From NCBI GenBank assembly GCA_951812925.1, contig OX638371.1:78501697-78565696 (forward strand): a stretch of DNA of 64,000 nt, read 5' to 3'. Below are positions 11,227-22,150 of this stretch, one piece after another. The position numbers and the translations under genes are program-made. Positions within the stretch are counted from its first letter, which is position 1. Each line of letters starts with the position of its first letter. The stretch comes from Calliopum simillimum. Lineage: Eukaryota > Arthropoda > Insecta > Diptera > Lauxaniidae. The notes beneath the pieces were generated by a model that saw nothing but the letters and a program-made list of their open reading frames with translations, was not told where the DNA came from and searched no databases.

Positions 11227-12018
11227 GTATGTATGTATGTATGTATTCTCCTTTAACTCCTAGGAGGAGCATAGGGCCAATATGAAATCTCTCCATTTGT
11301 CACGATCCCTTGCGATGACTTTGATCTCTTGCCACGATTTTCCCGATTCTTGGATTTCCTTTTCCAACGACCTTTAATTTGTGGAGTTCTCTAACGGCTT
11401 GGTGTATTTTGCCTGGTTCATTTAGAGTTCGGACATTCCAAGAGCCGATGCGTGTTCGAGTTTTCATCGAAAGGATTTTAAAATTTTGAGAAACCATATT
11501 GGTTCCAGTTATAGGAGAATCATTCCTAACTATGCATGTTTCTTGCACCTCCAAATCCGATGTGCATGCTGCCGAGGCAGGTGGATTAACCACACTCTGG
11601 TGGGTACCACTTGGAGAGTTATTTCCCATCGTTTTCCGATCCATGCTTCATTAGTATAATCTTCTCGGCAACGCCCCACGCAGTAAGTTATAAGCTTAAA
11701 GCTGGATCCGGCAAGCGCTGCAAATATAGTGGCCAAATTCACTTTTAATTTCAGCCGTCCAATCTGGAACAGACGCTGACCTGGGAGCCGCCCACTCTGG
11801 ATCAGACGCTTCAGGATTTCGACAAGATGCTTATTTTAAGGCGGCATCGACTCGCCTTGTCAGTGCCAGTTACGGGCATTGTGGGTTTTTCTTTCGAGGC
11901 GCAACGCTGTCCAACGCTACACCCTTCCACACCCTGGCTGGTCACCCGCTTTTAGTCGCCTTTTACGACAGGCATGCTTACCTCGGGCATATTCTGACCC
12001 CTTACCCGCAGGGGGTAA
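11227..12018 (-). mobile_element. RTE-like non-LTR retrotransposon, internally deleted
   Basis: It is flanked by an exact 10-bp duplication ATATATTAAT (11217-11226 and 12019-12028). On the minus strand it begins TTACCCCCTGCGGGTAAGG, followed by the hairpin-forming GTCGTAAAAGGCGAC. The start of an apurinic-type endonuclease (RIGSWNVRTLNEPGK) lies in the middle. The C-terminus of the polyprotein (WQEIKVIARDRDKWRDF, then ILALCSS and a stop) is in another frame. It ends in a (TACA)n microsatellite tail at 11227-11246, as RTE-class elements often do. The catalytic endonuclease and the whole reverse transcriptase are missing, so it needs proteins supplied in trans. Confidence 0.85.
11260..11644 (-). 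pseudogene. RTE-like polyprotein remnant
   Basis: The 5' part (residues around RTRIGSWNVRTLNEPGK and IHQAVRELHKL) matches the start of the endonuclease domain of non-LTR retrotransposons. That domain normally runs on to its catalytic E, D and H residues. Here the frame passes within a few codons into sequence from the far C-terminus of the reverse-transcriptase protein, which is readable only after a frame change (ESGKSWQEIKVIARDRDKW). The junction marks an internal deletion of a few kilobases. No enzyme could be made. Confidence 0.75.
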
Positions 12019-12453
12019 ATATATTAATACGCAAGGCAAAAATTTGTACTACCTTTTTTACTATGTTAGAAATGGAGCACGACTTTGAATTATGCATTAT
12101 TAAAAAGGTATTTGTGTGTAAATGTGCACAAAGTTAAAATCATTTTAAAATCATTTTAAAATTTTGCCATTAAGAAAGGTTAAATTAAATGCAAATTTGT
12201 TATTATTAACAACCACAAAATACGCGGTCACACAGAGCTGAAAAGAGCATACAGCACAAAGATAAAGACAAAAAGCTGATTGACACTGACTTCATGTTTT
12301 TTGTTTTCTTTTCGTTTCACATAGTTTCAGGGATGCTAAATGAGCTTTTCTATTTTGTACCAAATAGCAAAAAAAAAGTACTAAATATTTCCAAAAAGTA
12401 TCAAAATTATTTAACACATTTGTGGTCAAATTTTGACCATTGGACGATTCTAG

Positions 12454-13285
12454 TCACAATTATGTTTCATCTTTTGATATAAAATTTTGTTTCAAATCTT
12501 TCAGTATGTGATATGTGATAATTTCGTAAAACCTTACACTTGTAATTGTATATCATTCTAGAGTCGAATATAACCGAACAATTTTTCTTCTTTCCCTTAC
12601 CAGTTTTCACTTCATTAAGGATAGTGGAAAATGTTTGGCATGTGGCCAATAACAACAACAGTAAAATGGCAGAGAAAAAAAACCACAACATTAATGTGTG
12701 CCATCATTTGTTGTTGTTGTTGTTATTGGCATTTGCATGTTAACTTTTATTGCTTAAGAATTTGCTACGAATTGCATATTTCATCGTAATGATAACAATA
12801 ATAATAAAAATTTGTAATATAAATTATATTTAATACTACCGAAAAGTTTCATAAAGGATGTCCGTCCTGCGGCGTCCTGTTTTCAATTGAATGAATTACA
12901 TTTAAAAAAAAGTATTGACAACATGTCATTTATATGTAATTGCATATGTATATTGCAATATATAATTTTGTTAAGTGATGGGAAGTTTCCAAATCGAATA
13001 CACACAGAAACAAAATCGCATTTTTAAATAGTAGATTTGTGGTTTTTTTTCTAATAACTTAAAAACTATACAAGATAACTACTCATAATTTGTAACGTTT
13101 TGAAATTAGAAAATTGATACTTATTTTAAAAAAAAAAAGTTTCTACCAAACCAATGCTTTGATGGGAGGCAGAAGTATGCGCAAATTGATTTTATTCATG
13201 TTCATGTTCACACATTTTTATTGTTTTAATGTAAAGAATATCTGTACCAAATTTCAATTAATGCTATGCATGGCCACCATTCAAT
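12454..13285. other. AT-rich DNA without recognised gene
   Basis: A pair of short inverted CAA/GTT stretches lies near 12650-12727 (AACAACAACA against TTGTTGTTGTTGTT) and could form a hairpin. No exon or bounded transposon is supported. Confidence 0.4.
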
Positions 13286-13289
13286 GCAA

Positions 13290-13375
13290 ACTCATCCATT
13301 GCGCGACTGCCAAATGGCTCATTATACCAGTTCCTTATACCTTAAGAGTCGTGAGTTCGATGCCTTATGAGCGTG
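13290..13375 (+). repeat. tRNA-like sequence, possible SINE head
   Basis: AATGGCTCATTATACC resembles a Pol III A box and GTGAGTTCGATGCC a degenerate B box, at tRNA-like spacing. It is followed by an A/T-rich tail. The acceptor halves do not pair. Confidence 0.3.
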
Positions 13376-13955
13376 AGATTTTTTCCTAATGAAATACGTT
13401 CTCACGATCGAATTTCAGCTTTGAGGTGACCTCCAGTTTTATGAAATCTTTTTCTAAATTTAGTACCAATAATACTGTTCATTCTTAACTAATTTGGGCG
13501 CGGGGGATGTAGTGGTGATAACCGTTTTGTTGGATTGCACCATCAAAAATCAATTAATACAAGTATTGCTATTGAATTTTAAAAACTTCAAGTTTTGTTG
13601 ATGCAGTGTTACGAAGAATACTTCAAAATACACAAAAATGTTTTTTGTTTTGGGAAAAAAATAATTTGCCGTTTTTCAGCGATGTGTCAAAGTTGATATA
13701 TTTGCATTGTAGTGAGATAACGCAAACAAGTGGCGATTTCAACTCTTTTTTCAATTCATTAAAAAGTAATTAAAACAATTAATTTTTTTCTAAAATTAAA
13801 AATGAATAAAACTGATGACGTGTGTGCAAAACGGAATTTAGCTTAAAATATTTAAATATATTTTGGGTTTCTATGGAAAAAACTAAAATTCAAATGAGAC
13901 CCCCTGATTTTTAAAATTTTTTTAAATTTCGAACTTTGTGTGAGGTTCCTCTTAA

Positions 13956-14094
13956 CCCTTTAGCGACTAAAGGCAAGTATGTTTGCCAGAACCCCATTTG
14001 CTCGAATGAATGTTTTATTAACCCCCATTACTTCGATTTTGTCGTATTTTTATTTTGAAATTCTTTCGCGTATTTAGACCTGGTCGTTAAAGGG
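13956..14094. mobile_element. piggyBac-like MITE, 139 bp
   Basis: The ends are CCCTTTAGCGAC and GTCGTTAAAGGG, flanked on both sides by TTAA (13952-13955 and 14095-14098). TTAA duplication with CCCTTT-type ends is typical of piggyBac-related MITEs. The interior has no ORF. The element at 43566-44521 has similar ends (CCCTTTCGA). Confidence 0.82.
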
Positions 14095-14137
14095 TTAAGG
14101 AACTCAAAATTAGTTTTATGTTGCTTTTGTTAATATT

Positions 14138-14330
14138 GGCGTTAGGAAATAACGCCCAAGGAAATAACGCCCAAAAAAAAAAACGAAATAACGCCCAAAT
14201 TATTTTCATATAAATTTGGGCGATAATCATCTTGGAAATAACGCCTAAAAATTTGGGATTTATTTCGTTTTTATTTTGGGCGTTATTTCCTTTTTTTTGT
14301 ATGAAAATAATTTAGGCGTTATTTCGTTTT
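14138..14330. repeat. GGGCGTTATTTC-motif element, short copy
   Basis: The 12-base motif GGGCGTTATTTC and its complement recur many times in both orientations, separated by A or T runs and TTTTCATATAAATTTGG-type spacers. The left tip is GGCGTTAGGAAATAACG. The larger copy at 56276-56869 shares the tip, the motif and the GGGCGATAATCAT spacer. It is non-coding and I do not recognise the family. Confidence 0.7.
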
Positions 14331-14467
14331 TGAAGTTACTTGGGTAAAAGGGCAGCATAATTTCTGCATTAGGTTTTTTGAATAATAGAGATATTTGAAG
14401 TTAATATATGAAAAGTTAGTACTTTTGTAAATTTTTTTTTTTTTTTGCATAATTCATTACTGAGTAC

Positions 14468-14690
14468 CATATTTTGCCTTCCAAACGAGCTTTCAAAAAG
14501 TGGCATATAATACTTTCTTCAAAAGATATGGCAGATTTAAGATGACATCATGAAATCCAAAGTCGTGTCGTTTTATGGGATTTGAAGATGTCGTATTAAA
14601 TCGGCCATAATATTTAAGGGAAGTATCGTATGTAACCTCTTAAGAGCTCATTATAAAGAAACAGAATAGAACTAAGTGAGAAATTTGTTA
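14468..14690. repeat. Imperfect fold-back
   Basis: GATATGGCAGATTTAAGATG (about 14525) mirrors the bases near 14590-14613 (AAATCGGCCATAATATTT). The inner arms are ATGAAATCC and GGGATTTGAAG. Weaker similarity runs outward to about 14480 and 14660. It is non-coding. Confidence 0.5.
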
Positions 14691-15184
14691 AAAAATTAAT
14701 GAAAATTTTGTGCAGTCTGCATCTAACCTCAAAAAAAGCCGAAACAGCCATTTTTCTTGTTTTTAACCTCAAATATCTCCATAAGGGTCAATTCTGACCA
14801 CGGATTCGGATGTTAAATGCTTAGATATAAAGCCTTGCTAGCGTGTGTTATTAATTTCAAAAATTTATTACGTAACATTTTTGACCCGGTAGTACAAGGG
14901 TTAAGATTTTTTTCAGAATTGTTTCTTTAGTCTGGAGTCAACACAAAAGTGCAGTTGGTCACCATAATAATATTGATGTTAGAGATTTTGGGCAGAAAAA
15001 TGTGCTTTTGACCTGTAGTGGATTGGTTCATTAACCCATACAAAAAGTTTAAATAAAAGTATCATCTAGAAAGAGATGTTTTTCATATAAAATTTTGGTT
15101 GCGTAGAAAAAAAAGCACTAAAAAATTTACATGGATGTTGTAGTTGCAAGAAATTTGGAAAACATTTAAATATTCTGTGACTAG

Positions 15185-15245
15185 CTAAAATTCTACGCTG
15201 ACTGCTTTTGGCTCACTGATTTTGAAACGCTGACACATTTGCACT
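15185..15245. mobile_element. hAT-like MITE end fragment
   Basis: TTCTACGCTGACTGC and TTGGCTCACTGATTTTGAAA followed by CGCTGACACATTTG resemble the ends of the MITE at 4330-4940. Only terminal sequence is left. Confidence 0.4.
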
Positions 15246-15359
15246 AGACATGATTTAGTATTGTATGGAGATTCTTTATAACAGGAACTGAATGCGAAAT
15301 AACTCTTTATTTTGTGGGCTTTGAGTGGGGTTTTTAAGTAAAATCACACAACACCACAT

Positions 15360-15560
15360 TATAGCTCATTTCGAAGAACAGAAAATAGCAAACAAGCTTC
15401 GTGCATTATCGATATAACCTTAAAAATAGTGTTCTTTAACTTTTACGTAAGAATACAATCTCAAAAACTATACGTGACAGAGCAATTCCGACACTGTATT
15501 CTAATTCAGCACCGACAAATATATCGAAAATTTATATTTTTGCTTTGATTTTTCATGTTT
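15360..15560. repeat. Half fold-back related to the element at 1-590
   Basis: A run of similarity (ACTATACGTGACAGAGCAAT, then CACCGACAAATATATCG) matches the right arm of the first element (near 510-565). The opposing arm is not evident. Confidence 0.4.
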
Positions 15561-18060
15561 TTTCAAAAGTACCATTCTTCGATCTCTTTTTAGAAAAATA
15601 AACAGGTACGATTTTAGTGCTTGAAAAGCACATCTATAAACGGTACAAGCCACGCTTCACTCTTTGAGGCTCGCCGTGTTTATGACAAACCAAAAAAAAA
15701 GTCCAAAAAAGAGGAGCAGTATAATTGATAAAAATTGTATTGACTAGGTATTTTGATTTTCTGTCAGTTGAAAATTTTACTGAAAACAATCAGAAAGACT
15801 TTCTTCTTAATGTTTCTCAAATCTATAACACAACTTTGCAGGAAAAATATGAGACAGTCTACAAAGAACACTAATTTACGGTTAGTACTAGCCCGACACC
15901 AGTGAAAAAGGGATGCAGTGGGGGCCAGTTTGATATCAGTTTGTAGTTTGTAGGGGCAAATAAATTTGAATCGTAACAAAAACAAAAAACAATTTTCGTT
16001 TTTGCTTTTGAAATTATTTGTGTTTTGTGTCACTTGCATTGTGTGGAAAAAAATTAAATTAATGAATTCATTTTTGTTAATGTTGCTATGAATGTAAATT
16101 ATCTTTACATAATTTATTTTATATTAAGAAAATATAAACTCAAATCAAAAAAAAATATATAAATTGCTTTAGGTTGACTACACATGACTGGTTGAAGACT
16201 AGTTGTTAAAAGACTACTTCATACCGAAACTAATCCCGGACTGGTGTAAACGTAATACAGAAAGGGACAATTGAAATTTCGTAGGACATCAACACACAGA
16301 AAAGAACAGTTGCTTGTATGCAAAAGGGATTGAAGTCGGACTAGTACTGGTTTATAGAGGACTAGTTAATGAGTTACACTTGAACTAGTCCGTTTGCCTG
16401 CAGGGCAGTAATTTTGTATACTTACTTTACATATAGTGAGAACTGCATATGACATCTTCCACAATATTGATTTCAAAGTATTGCATTAAAAATTCAATTT
16501 AAATGCCATTTATGCTTATGTATGATATATGACTAAATATTGAGATAAAATATGTTTTATCATTTTGCAAACAATTTTTCTCTTCGCCAAAAATATGAGT
16601 CAACGGAAATGCTTTTCCACTAAACAAAAAAGATGTAAATATATTAGTTTTATTTAAGACGTAAGCAAAAATATTTTTTCTCTTTTATTTTATAACTAAA
16701 GTTTTAACATTCTTTCTTTGTCTTTTAATATTTGTTGTCTCGACGTATCCCATTTGTCTTAACCTTCATAAGCATTTAGACGTCATTCACATCATAAGTT
16801 TGAAATATTTCCACATTTTTAGAGATTTAAAATGTTTTTTTGCTGATTTAACTTATGGGCAACGTATGCTGGGGCTGCGTGAGTTAAAAATAATTTGAGA
16901 GCAACTTTTCGCTGTAGCATGATGGGGGTTTGTTTTTATATAGAATAACATATAGGTGCAAATTTTTTGGGTAAACAGAACAAATATTTAAAAATTTAAT
17001 TATATTGTCAAAAGAATAATTAATTAATATAAATTAAAAACTAATAAAAGTTCTTTGTCGGAATTCAGATTAAAAAGAAGTAATTATTTATTTAAGACTC
17101 ATACGTCATGTTAAATAAAATGTCTATGCAGACTACAACGACATATTCTTTTTGCAGTCTGAAATGTTTATAAGCGTAGTTTAAAAATTGCTTACAAACC
17201 AATTTAAACTTTGAACTTTTTCTTCTTTTCAATTTATTTTTATTATGCCAATTTTTATAACAATTGGCATGCGGCCAATTAAATAAATTAAAAATATATC
17301 GCATAAAATAAAGAATTTAAAAATTGCACTAAATTTATGTCATATTTTCGTCGCATAATATTCAATTTACACTTAGGCTAATAAGTATGTAGTCATAGCA
17401 TATAAATATTTTGCACAAAATCCCACAAAGTGCAACCGCAGACGTATCGGCTCATTACAAATTTAACTTTTGCAATAAATTTCTTAACACTTTTACTACT
17501 TTCGCCACAAAAATTGATGTTAAGAAAACAATATAATAATTAAATTAGTTATAAATAATTTAGACTTCGTTGCAAAAAGTTTCATTTTACTATATATTGA
17601 TGAGATTTGACGCACATTTGGCAAAAAAGAATATTAAAGAAAATGAAAAATGGTCCCACAACATCAACGTGACATTTGTCATAAAGACTATTCTATATCA
17701 TATTAATTAAGAGAAATTTAATTTAATTAATTTTCTAGCATGGGTGAGGAATTTTCTTACTTTTCAGTTGATTTAAGTGCATCATGTGCTAATTTTCATA
17801 AACAAAATAACATTGTGACACATTTTATGAAAGAGGCTGACCACTAAAAATATGACTTCTTTACAAATAAATGCATTTTAATTTAAAATTTGAGAAAAGA
17901 AAAAGCAAAATAATTGAGCACTTAGTAAAAATAAAATTAAACGCAAAATCAAATTAATCAAGTGTAATTTGAATAATTTTTTGCAATTTATTTTACAGTA
18001 ACAAGATGAAGCGATTCACAATACTTTGAATTTTATTTTGAATAACTACACTTAAATACT
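15561..18060. other. AT-rich DNA; ACTAGT cluster near 16.2-16.4 kb
   Basis: No exon is supported. Between about 16185 and 16395 the motif ACTAGT or GACTGGT recurs in both orientations, perhaps a decayed hairpin element. The rest is AT-rich and featureless to me. Confidence 0.35.
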
Positions 18061-18337
18061 ATACACTAGACTGCTTCATAATTTTTTATTTTTCTGCTTC
18101 ATTTTTGTTTTCAAACAGGTTTTTTTGTTAAAAGGACAGAAACTAAAAATTCTGTTGGAAGAAGAGCCCATAATACGAGGCTACTATTTATATTTCAGGA
18201 ATTGGCAACACTAATGTCAATTGCTAAAATCTGGCAACTCCATAATAAAGTTTGACATTTTAAGCATAAACGTACTCATAACGTTTTGATGTACAAGTGC
18301 TATTCGTTTTGTTTACAGTGAGTTAAGAAAATCAATC

Positions 18338-18890
18338 CGAATATGATCTTCGATTTGCTCCATCATGTCTGAGATCCGAGTTATCCTTGATTTAAAGTGC
18401 AAGAAACGCAATTTTTAGACATATGGCATACATCCGGAAAGTAGTCTAGTTCACTTTTAACAGGAGCATCAAATAGCCCTAAGCTTCTTCTTTAAAGCGT
18501 ATTTTTAACTTTTTCAATTGAATCATTAGTTTCCGAGATATCATCGATTGAAGTAAAGGTATCGCTAATCCCTGTAAAGGACTATATTCAATTTGTATAC
18601 CTTTACTTCAATGGATGATATCTCGGAAACTAATGATGCAATTGGAAAGTTAAAAGTACATTTTAAAGAAGAAGCTCAGGGCTATTCAATGCCGCTGTCA
18701 AAACTGAACTCAACTACTTTAAGGATGTACGCCATATGTTTGAAAACAGAGTTTTCTGCACTTAAAATCAAGGATAACTCGGATCACAGACGTGATGGAG
18801 CAAATCGGATCTAATATTCGGATTTAGCAAGCAAAAATTTATAAAAATCACCAACTCTGATCTCATATTTTTTTTCATCGCAGGACTGTG
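18338..18890. repeat. Fold-back element inside the mariner
   Basis: The left arm (CCGAATATGATCTTCGATTT onward, 18338-18560) mirrors the right arm (18590-18823, ending GGAGCAAATCGG then ATCTAATATTCGG). Both inner ends carry TCGGAAACTAATGAT or its complement. The right tip continues to GCAGGACTGTG followed by TAA, matching the CACAGG tip and TTA flank of the fold-back at 30198-30871. The left tip is absent. The two elements share CCGAGATATCA-type arm sequence and are one diverged family. Confidence 0.7.
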
Positions 18891-18896
18891 TAATTC

Positions 18897-19284
18897 AAAT
18901 GATTGATGAATTATGGTGTTTCTAACGAGAAAAAACATTTTTTACAACTAAGTGTTCATGCACAATCGATTGTGTTGAAGTGGAACTAATGTGCAAGGAT
19001 GCCTCTATCTCACAATACGTCACATGACGATCTTGCATTAACAATTCATGCACTGTATCGATGTTTTGTGGCACAACAACCGATTTTAGACGACCTTCAC
19101 GGAATTCGTCGGTGACTGAGCTACGACCACGTTTGAATTCACTATTCGAGTCATATACTGTGGTTTTTGATGGTGCTTTATTGCCACATAAAGAACTGAG
19201 TTCATCGACACATTCTTGTTGAGATAATTCACGTCGAAAGTTATGAAAAATAACCCAACGAAAACCTTCTCTTAAAATTTCCAT
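18897..19284 (-). pseudogene. Mariner transposase, N-terminal remnant
   Basis: From the ATG at 19282-19284 the frame reads MEILREGFRWVIFHNFRREL and continues through SQQECVDELSSLCG, APSKTTVYDSNSEFKRGRSS, VTDEFREGRLKSVVVP, VHELLMQDRHVTYCEIEASL and HEHLVVKNVFSR. This is the paired helix-turn-helix DNA-binding half of a mariner transposase, including the DEFREGR and DRHVTY motifs of the irritans-like group. The codon after SR is TAG where mariners have TGG (the W of WIPHN). A few bases later the frame meets the fold-back insertion. The catalytic DDD domain is absent, so the protein is dead. Confidence 0.88.
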
Positions 19285-19467
19285 TTTTAGGCCAAATTGA
19301 TTTTTGTAACTCACTGCAAACTAAAAAAATAGCACTTGTACATCAAAACGTTGTGAGTACGTTTATGCTAAAAAGTTATTGTACAAACTTAATAGTGGTG
19401 TTGCCAGATTTTAGTTATTTTAGTGTTGCCAGTTCCCGAAACATAAATAGTACCCTACGTATTAATA

Positions 19468-20023
19468 ATTTCTGATGGCGAATCTTATTTTTTTTGTTTT
19501 AAGTATGAATTGTATGGTAAAGAATTTTTTCCCAAATACTTTAATGTATATGTATACATATATCTCGTAAAAAAGAAAACTTAGACGAATGGGATCAATA
19601 CCATCAGAAAAAACATAAAATTTTTCATAAAAAAGTTCATAATAATTTTTTTCATGAAGATGTCACTTCATTAGCCCATCAATGCCCAACGGGAACCACG
19701 ATAGATATAAGGCTGAAATTTTTAGGAGTTATAGACCTGAGCTCAAACTATATTTTTGAAAAAAATATGTTTCTATGAAAAATGGGTGCCGTATGGCACT
19801 GCTGGGCATTGATGGGTTAGTTATTTAGTTTTCAAAATTCTAAAATCGTTTTCAAACTAGAGAAAACTGTATTTAGTTTTGTCAAGTTTTAAAACGATTT
19901 TAAACTTTTTCCCATTCGTCTAAGTCTTCTTTTTTACGAGGTATATACAAAAGTGTTAACAAAAGTATTCTTTACCATAGAATTCATACTTAAAACAAAA
20001 AAATAAGATTCGCCACTAGAAAA
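19468..20023. mobile_element. hAT-like hairpin MITE in the mariner arm
   Basis: An exact 8-bp duplication TATTAATA flanks it (19460-19467 and 20024-20031). The ends are ATTTCTGATGGCGAATCTTA and the complementary AATAAGATTCGCCACTAGAA, about 50 bp of inverted repeat including a TATGGTAAAGAAT stretch. Further in, CCCATTCGTCTAAG pairs with its complement, and CCCATCAATGCCCAAC pairs with GGGCATTGATGGGTT, so nearly the whole 556 bp can fold. The mariner left arm gives the empty site. No ORF is supported. Confidence 0.85.
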
Positions 20024-20132
20024 TATTAATATTATGGGCACGCCTTGCACGAGAATTTTTAGTTTCTATCCTTTTAGCAAAAAAACCTGTTTGAAAGCAA
20101 AAAGGAAGCAAACAAAATTGTGAAGCAGTCTA

Positions 20133-20780
20133 CCATACACATTTGTGAAATTAAATGTCCCACTGATGTATCAAAGTCAATGAACTGTATGGAGGATACA
20201 ATGCTTTAAAAATTAAAAGTTTACCCACATACTAGTGTGGAAGAGGGTACGAGTATACCAGTGGGTATATTAGATTTTTATAAAGTTCGTTGGCAATAAA
20301 GAAGGTCATTTGAATAAAATCATAGCTTTGTAACTCAATTCAAAAACAAGAATAATCGCTAGATTGGTCTAAAAAATTTTTGGAATTTCGGGAAACGAGT
20401 AAACTTTAACCCCCAAATTCAAGTGCAGTTCTTCGACGATTGGCAACACTATCCACCAGCACGACCTGTAACTACTCGTTACAGTCTTCTGTCAAAGTTT
20501 TGAATAACTTTCTAACCCTAACGAATGTTGCCATCTCGCTTACACTTATGCATAATAAACTGCTGACGATAGCTAAATGCAAATTCTCAACTTGACGCTT
20601 TAGAAATTCTAAAGTTCAAGTTGAAAATAAGTAAGATCACTCGTTGGTTATAACTCACAGCTAAAACAACTGCATTTACTAATTTTATTAAGTTTATATT
20701 ACAGTAAAAGTAAAATTAACTTCAAAAAAAGGGTTCTGGGTTATTTCCTTTATGCAAATTTCTTAATTGCTCACGTATAA
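20133..20780. other. AT-rich DNA without recognised gene
   Basis: No supported exon or bounded repeat. A GTGGAAGAGGGTACGAG stretch near 20238 is compositionally distinct but unexplained. Confidence 0.35.
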
Positions 20781-20781
20781 G

Positions 20782-20955
20782 CAAGAGCAATACATCGCTT
20801 CCTCTCGAAGTGTCTTCGTCGCCAACAGCAACGAATCCAGCTCATAAAAGGCGACTTCCAGAGACTTCCAATAGCTATCGTGTGAAAGCCCAGCTAGCTA
20901 AGAGCGTCTTTGCAAACATCGTAGCAGCAGCAGTCGAAGCGGAGTCTTATCAAAG
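20782..20955 (+). CDS. Candidate internal exon, product unknown
   Basis: A frame with balanced codon use runs through SSSPTATNPAHKRRLPETSN, SYRVKAQLAKSVFANIVAAA and VEAESYQ. It ends at an AAAG|GTATGCC donor-like site at 20955. GC content is clearly above the flanks. AG dinucleotides at 20781, 20785 and 20787 could be the acceptor, but the tract before them is weak. No in-frame ATG begins it, so it would be an internal exon with its last codon split (two bases). The frame continues open past the donor to 21169 in AT-rich sequence. I do not recognise the protein; it could also be a transposon or retrocopy fragment. Confidence 0.4.
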
Positions 20956-21057
20956 GTATGCCCATGAAATTTTATATAAAAACTATAAATTTGGTCCCCG
21001 ATCAAACACACTTCCACAACACCAAAATTTTCTCTTTGTTGTAAGTAAACACCATGC

Positions 21058-21250
21058 AAAATTTTGTTTCAGAGAACATTTGATGCATCCCAAACCATTT
21101 TTAAAACCGAATAATGCTCCAGAATATTGGAACGATTTTTTTTTACAAACTTTTAATCTTTTTATATAAATTTTGAGCCGCTAAATTAATCTTTTATTTA
21201 TTAATCAGTAACTTCAGTAGTTTTGAAGATATTGACCATTCAAGATGGAA
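21058..21250. repeat. Repeat shared inversely with 5180-5370
   Basis: CATTTGATGCATCCCAAACC near 21081 is the reverse complement of the bases near 5339. Similarity continues to the AGTTTTGAAGATATTGACC region near 21218. Confidence 0.5.
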
Positions 21251-21897
21251 AACAAAAATATGAAATAGAATACAATGGCCAATATTACGATTTTACGAGT
21301 TTTGTATCCAAAAGAATTCCAAAAAAAAAAAATATATGGGGGTAGAAACTCTTATCAATGGACTAACTTAATTTCGGTTTGACATTTGCTGCGGTATTTC
21401 TCAATAACAATTGATCAACGGTTTGAATCGGTTAAATTTACTAAAAAAATTTTTTTTTATGCTTCTGTGTATGGAATTCATTCGTAATAATTCTTAGTTT
21501 TTGGCATTGTAGAGATTTTTTTGTTATTTTAACTCACTTTATTTCATTTCAATTTATTTTATTTTAATATATTTATACAAATATTACTAAAGATTGAATA
21601 TCATCATGATTCATGAGTAAAATGCAGTATTATATACATATTTAGACTTTGTCTAGACTCCCTACCTGTTTATTTTAATAAAGTCTAAAGTTCTGTACCC
21701 GTGTGTCGCTCAGTAGAACCTTAAAAATGCAGAAGTATATCGTAAAGTGTTCCACTGAATTTGTAATAAGACTCCTTAGAGTGCATTCACATCATTAAAA
21801 TATAAATAAATAGCGCTCAAATAAATTTTCCCATAGGAATAGTAATGAAGTAATTTTATTGTTTGCTTACATGTGTAATTAGATATTGTACATTCTA
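21251..21897. other. AT-rich DNA without recognised gene
   Basis: Nothing beyond A/T runs is supported. Confidence 0.35.
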
Positions 21898-22150
21898 TCG
21901 TCAAGTTAAAACTACAACTAGATATCTATTTTTCCAATTTTTTGAGAAAAACGCTTTTAAGTTTTTTGAAATACAATTTATCTATGGGATTTTGAAGTTC
22001 ACAACTTTTACTTTTTTGGATAAAATCAGATGTTAGCTACATTTCTAAATGTTTAAAAGCCTTAAGAAGTTGAATTTCTGAGTTTTTGAAAAATGTTTCG
22101 ATTGATTACACCATACCTACTTTTTATATATGCATGTGGGAAAAATTGCG
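21898..22150. repeat. Partial copy of the TA-flanked MITE at 27356
   Basis: TA followed by TCGTCAAGTTAAAACTACAA and CTAGATATCTA matches the left end of 27356-27626. GAGAAAAACGCTTTTAAG matches its inner arm inverted. The right terminal repeat is missing. Confidence 0.6.

Larger units (their letters stand above)
11214..12453 (+). mobile_element. Helitron (family H2), split by an RTE-like insertion
   Basis: The 5' end is A|TCTATATATTAAT at 11214. After the insertion it resumes with ATACGCAAGGCAAAAATTTG. The 3' end is CTAG|T at 12450-12453, preceded by the perfect palindrome GGTCAAATTTTGACC (12424-12438) twelve bases upstream. TC at the start, a hairpin and CTRR at the end, and insertion between A and T are the Helitron hallmarks. 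Without the insert it is about 438 bp and encodes nothing. Related copies are at 43431-44790 and 51747-52102. Confidence 0.8.
18069..20130. mobile_element. Mariner-like element with ~268-bp inverted arms and two insertions
   Basis: The left end is TA|GACTGCTTCATAATTTT (TA at 18067-18068). The right end is AAAATTGTGAAGCAGTC|TA (TA at 20131-20132), as expected of Tc1/mariner. The left arm (18069-18337) is an inverted match of the right arm (about 19300-20130 after removing the 19468-20023 insertion and one target copy), each ~268 bp. Mariner terminal repeats are usually about 30 bp, so these arms are unusual. Inside lie a fold-back (18338-18890) and the N-terminal transposase remnant. The 3' half of the transposase gene is missing. 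Confidence 0.75.

Noticed and set aside
11879..12012. GC-rich CCCGCTTTTAGTCGCC region as a piece of rRNA or bacterial DNA
   Set aside because: It lies inside the element bounded by the 10-bp duplication, at the 5' end, and is best read as the retrotransposon leader.
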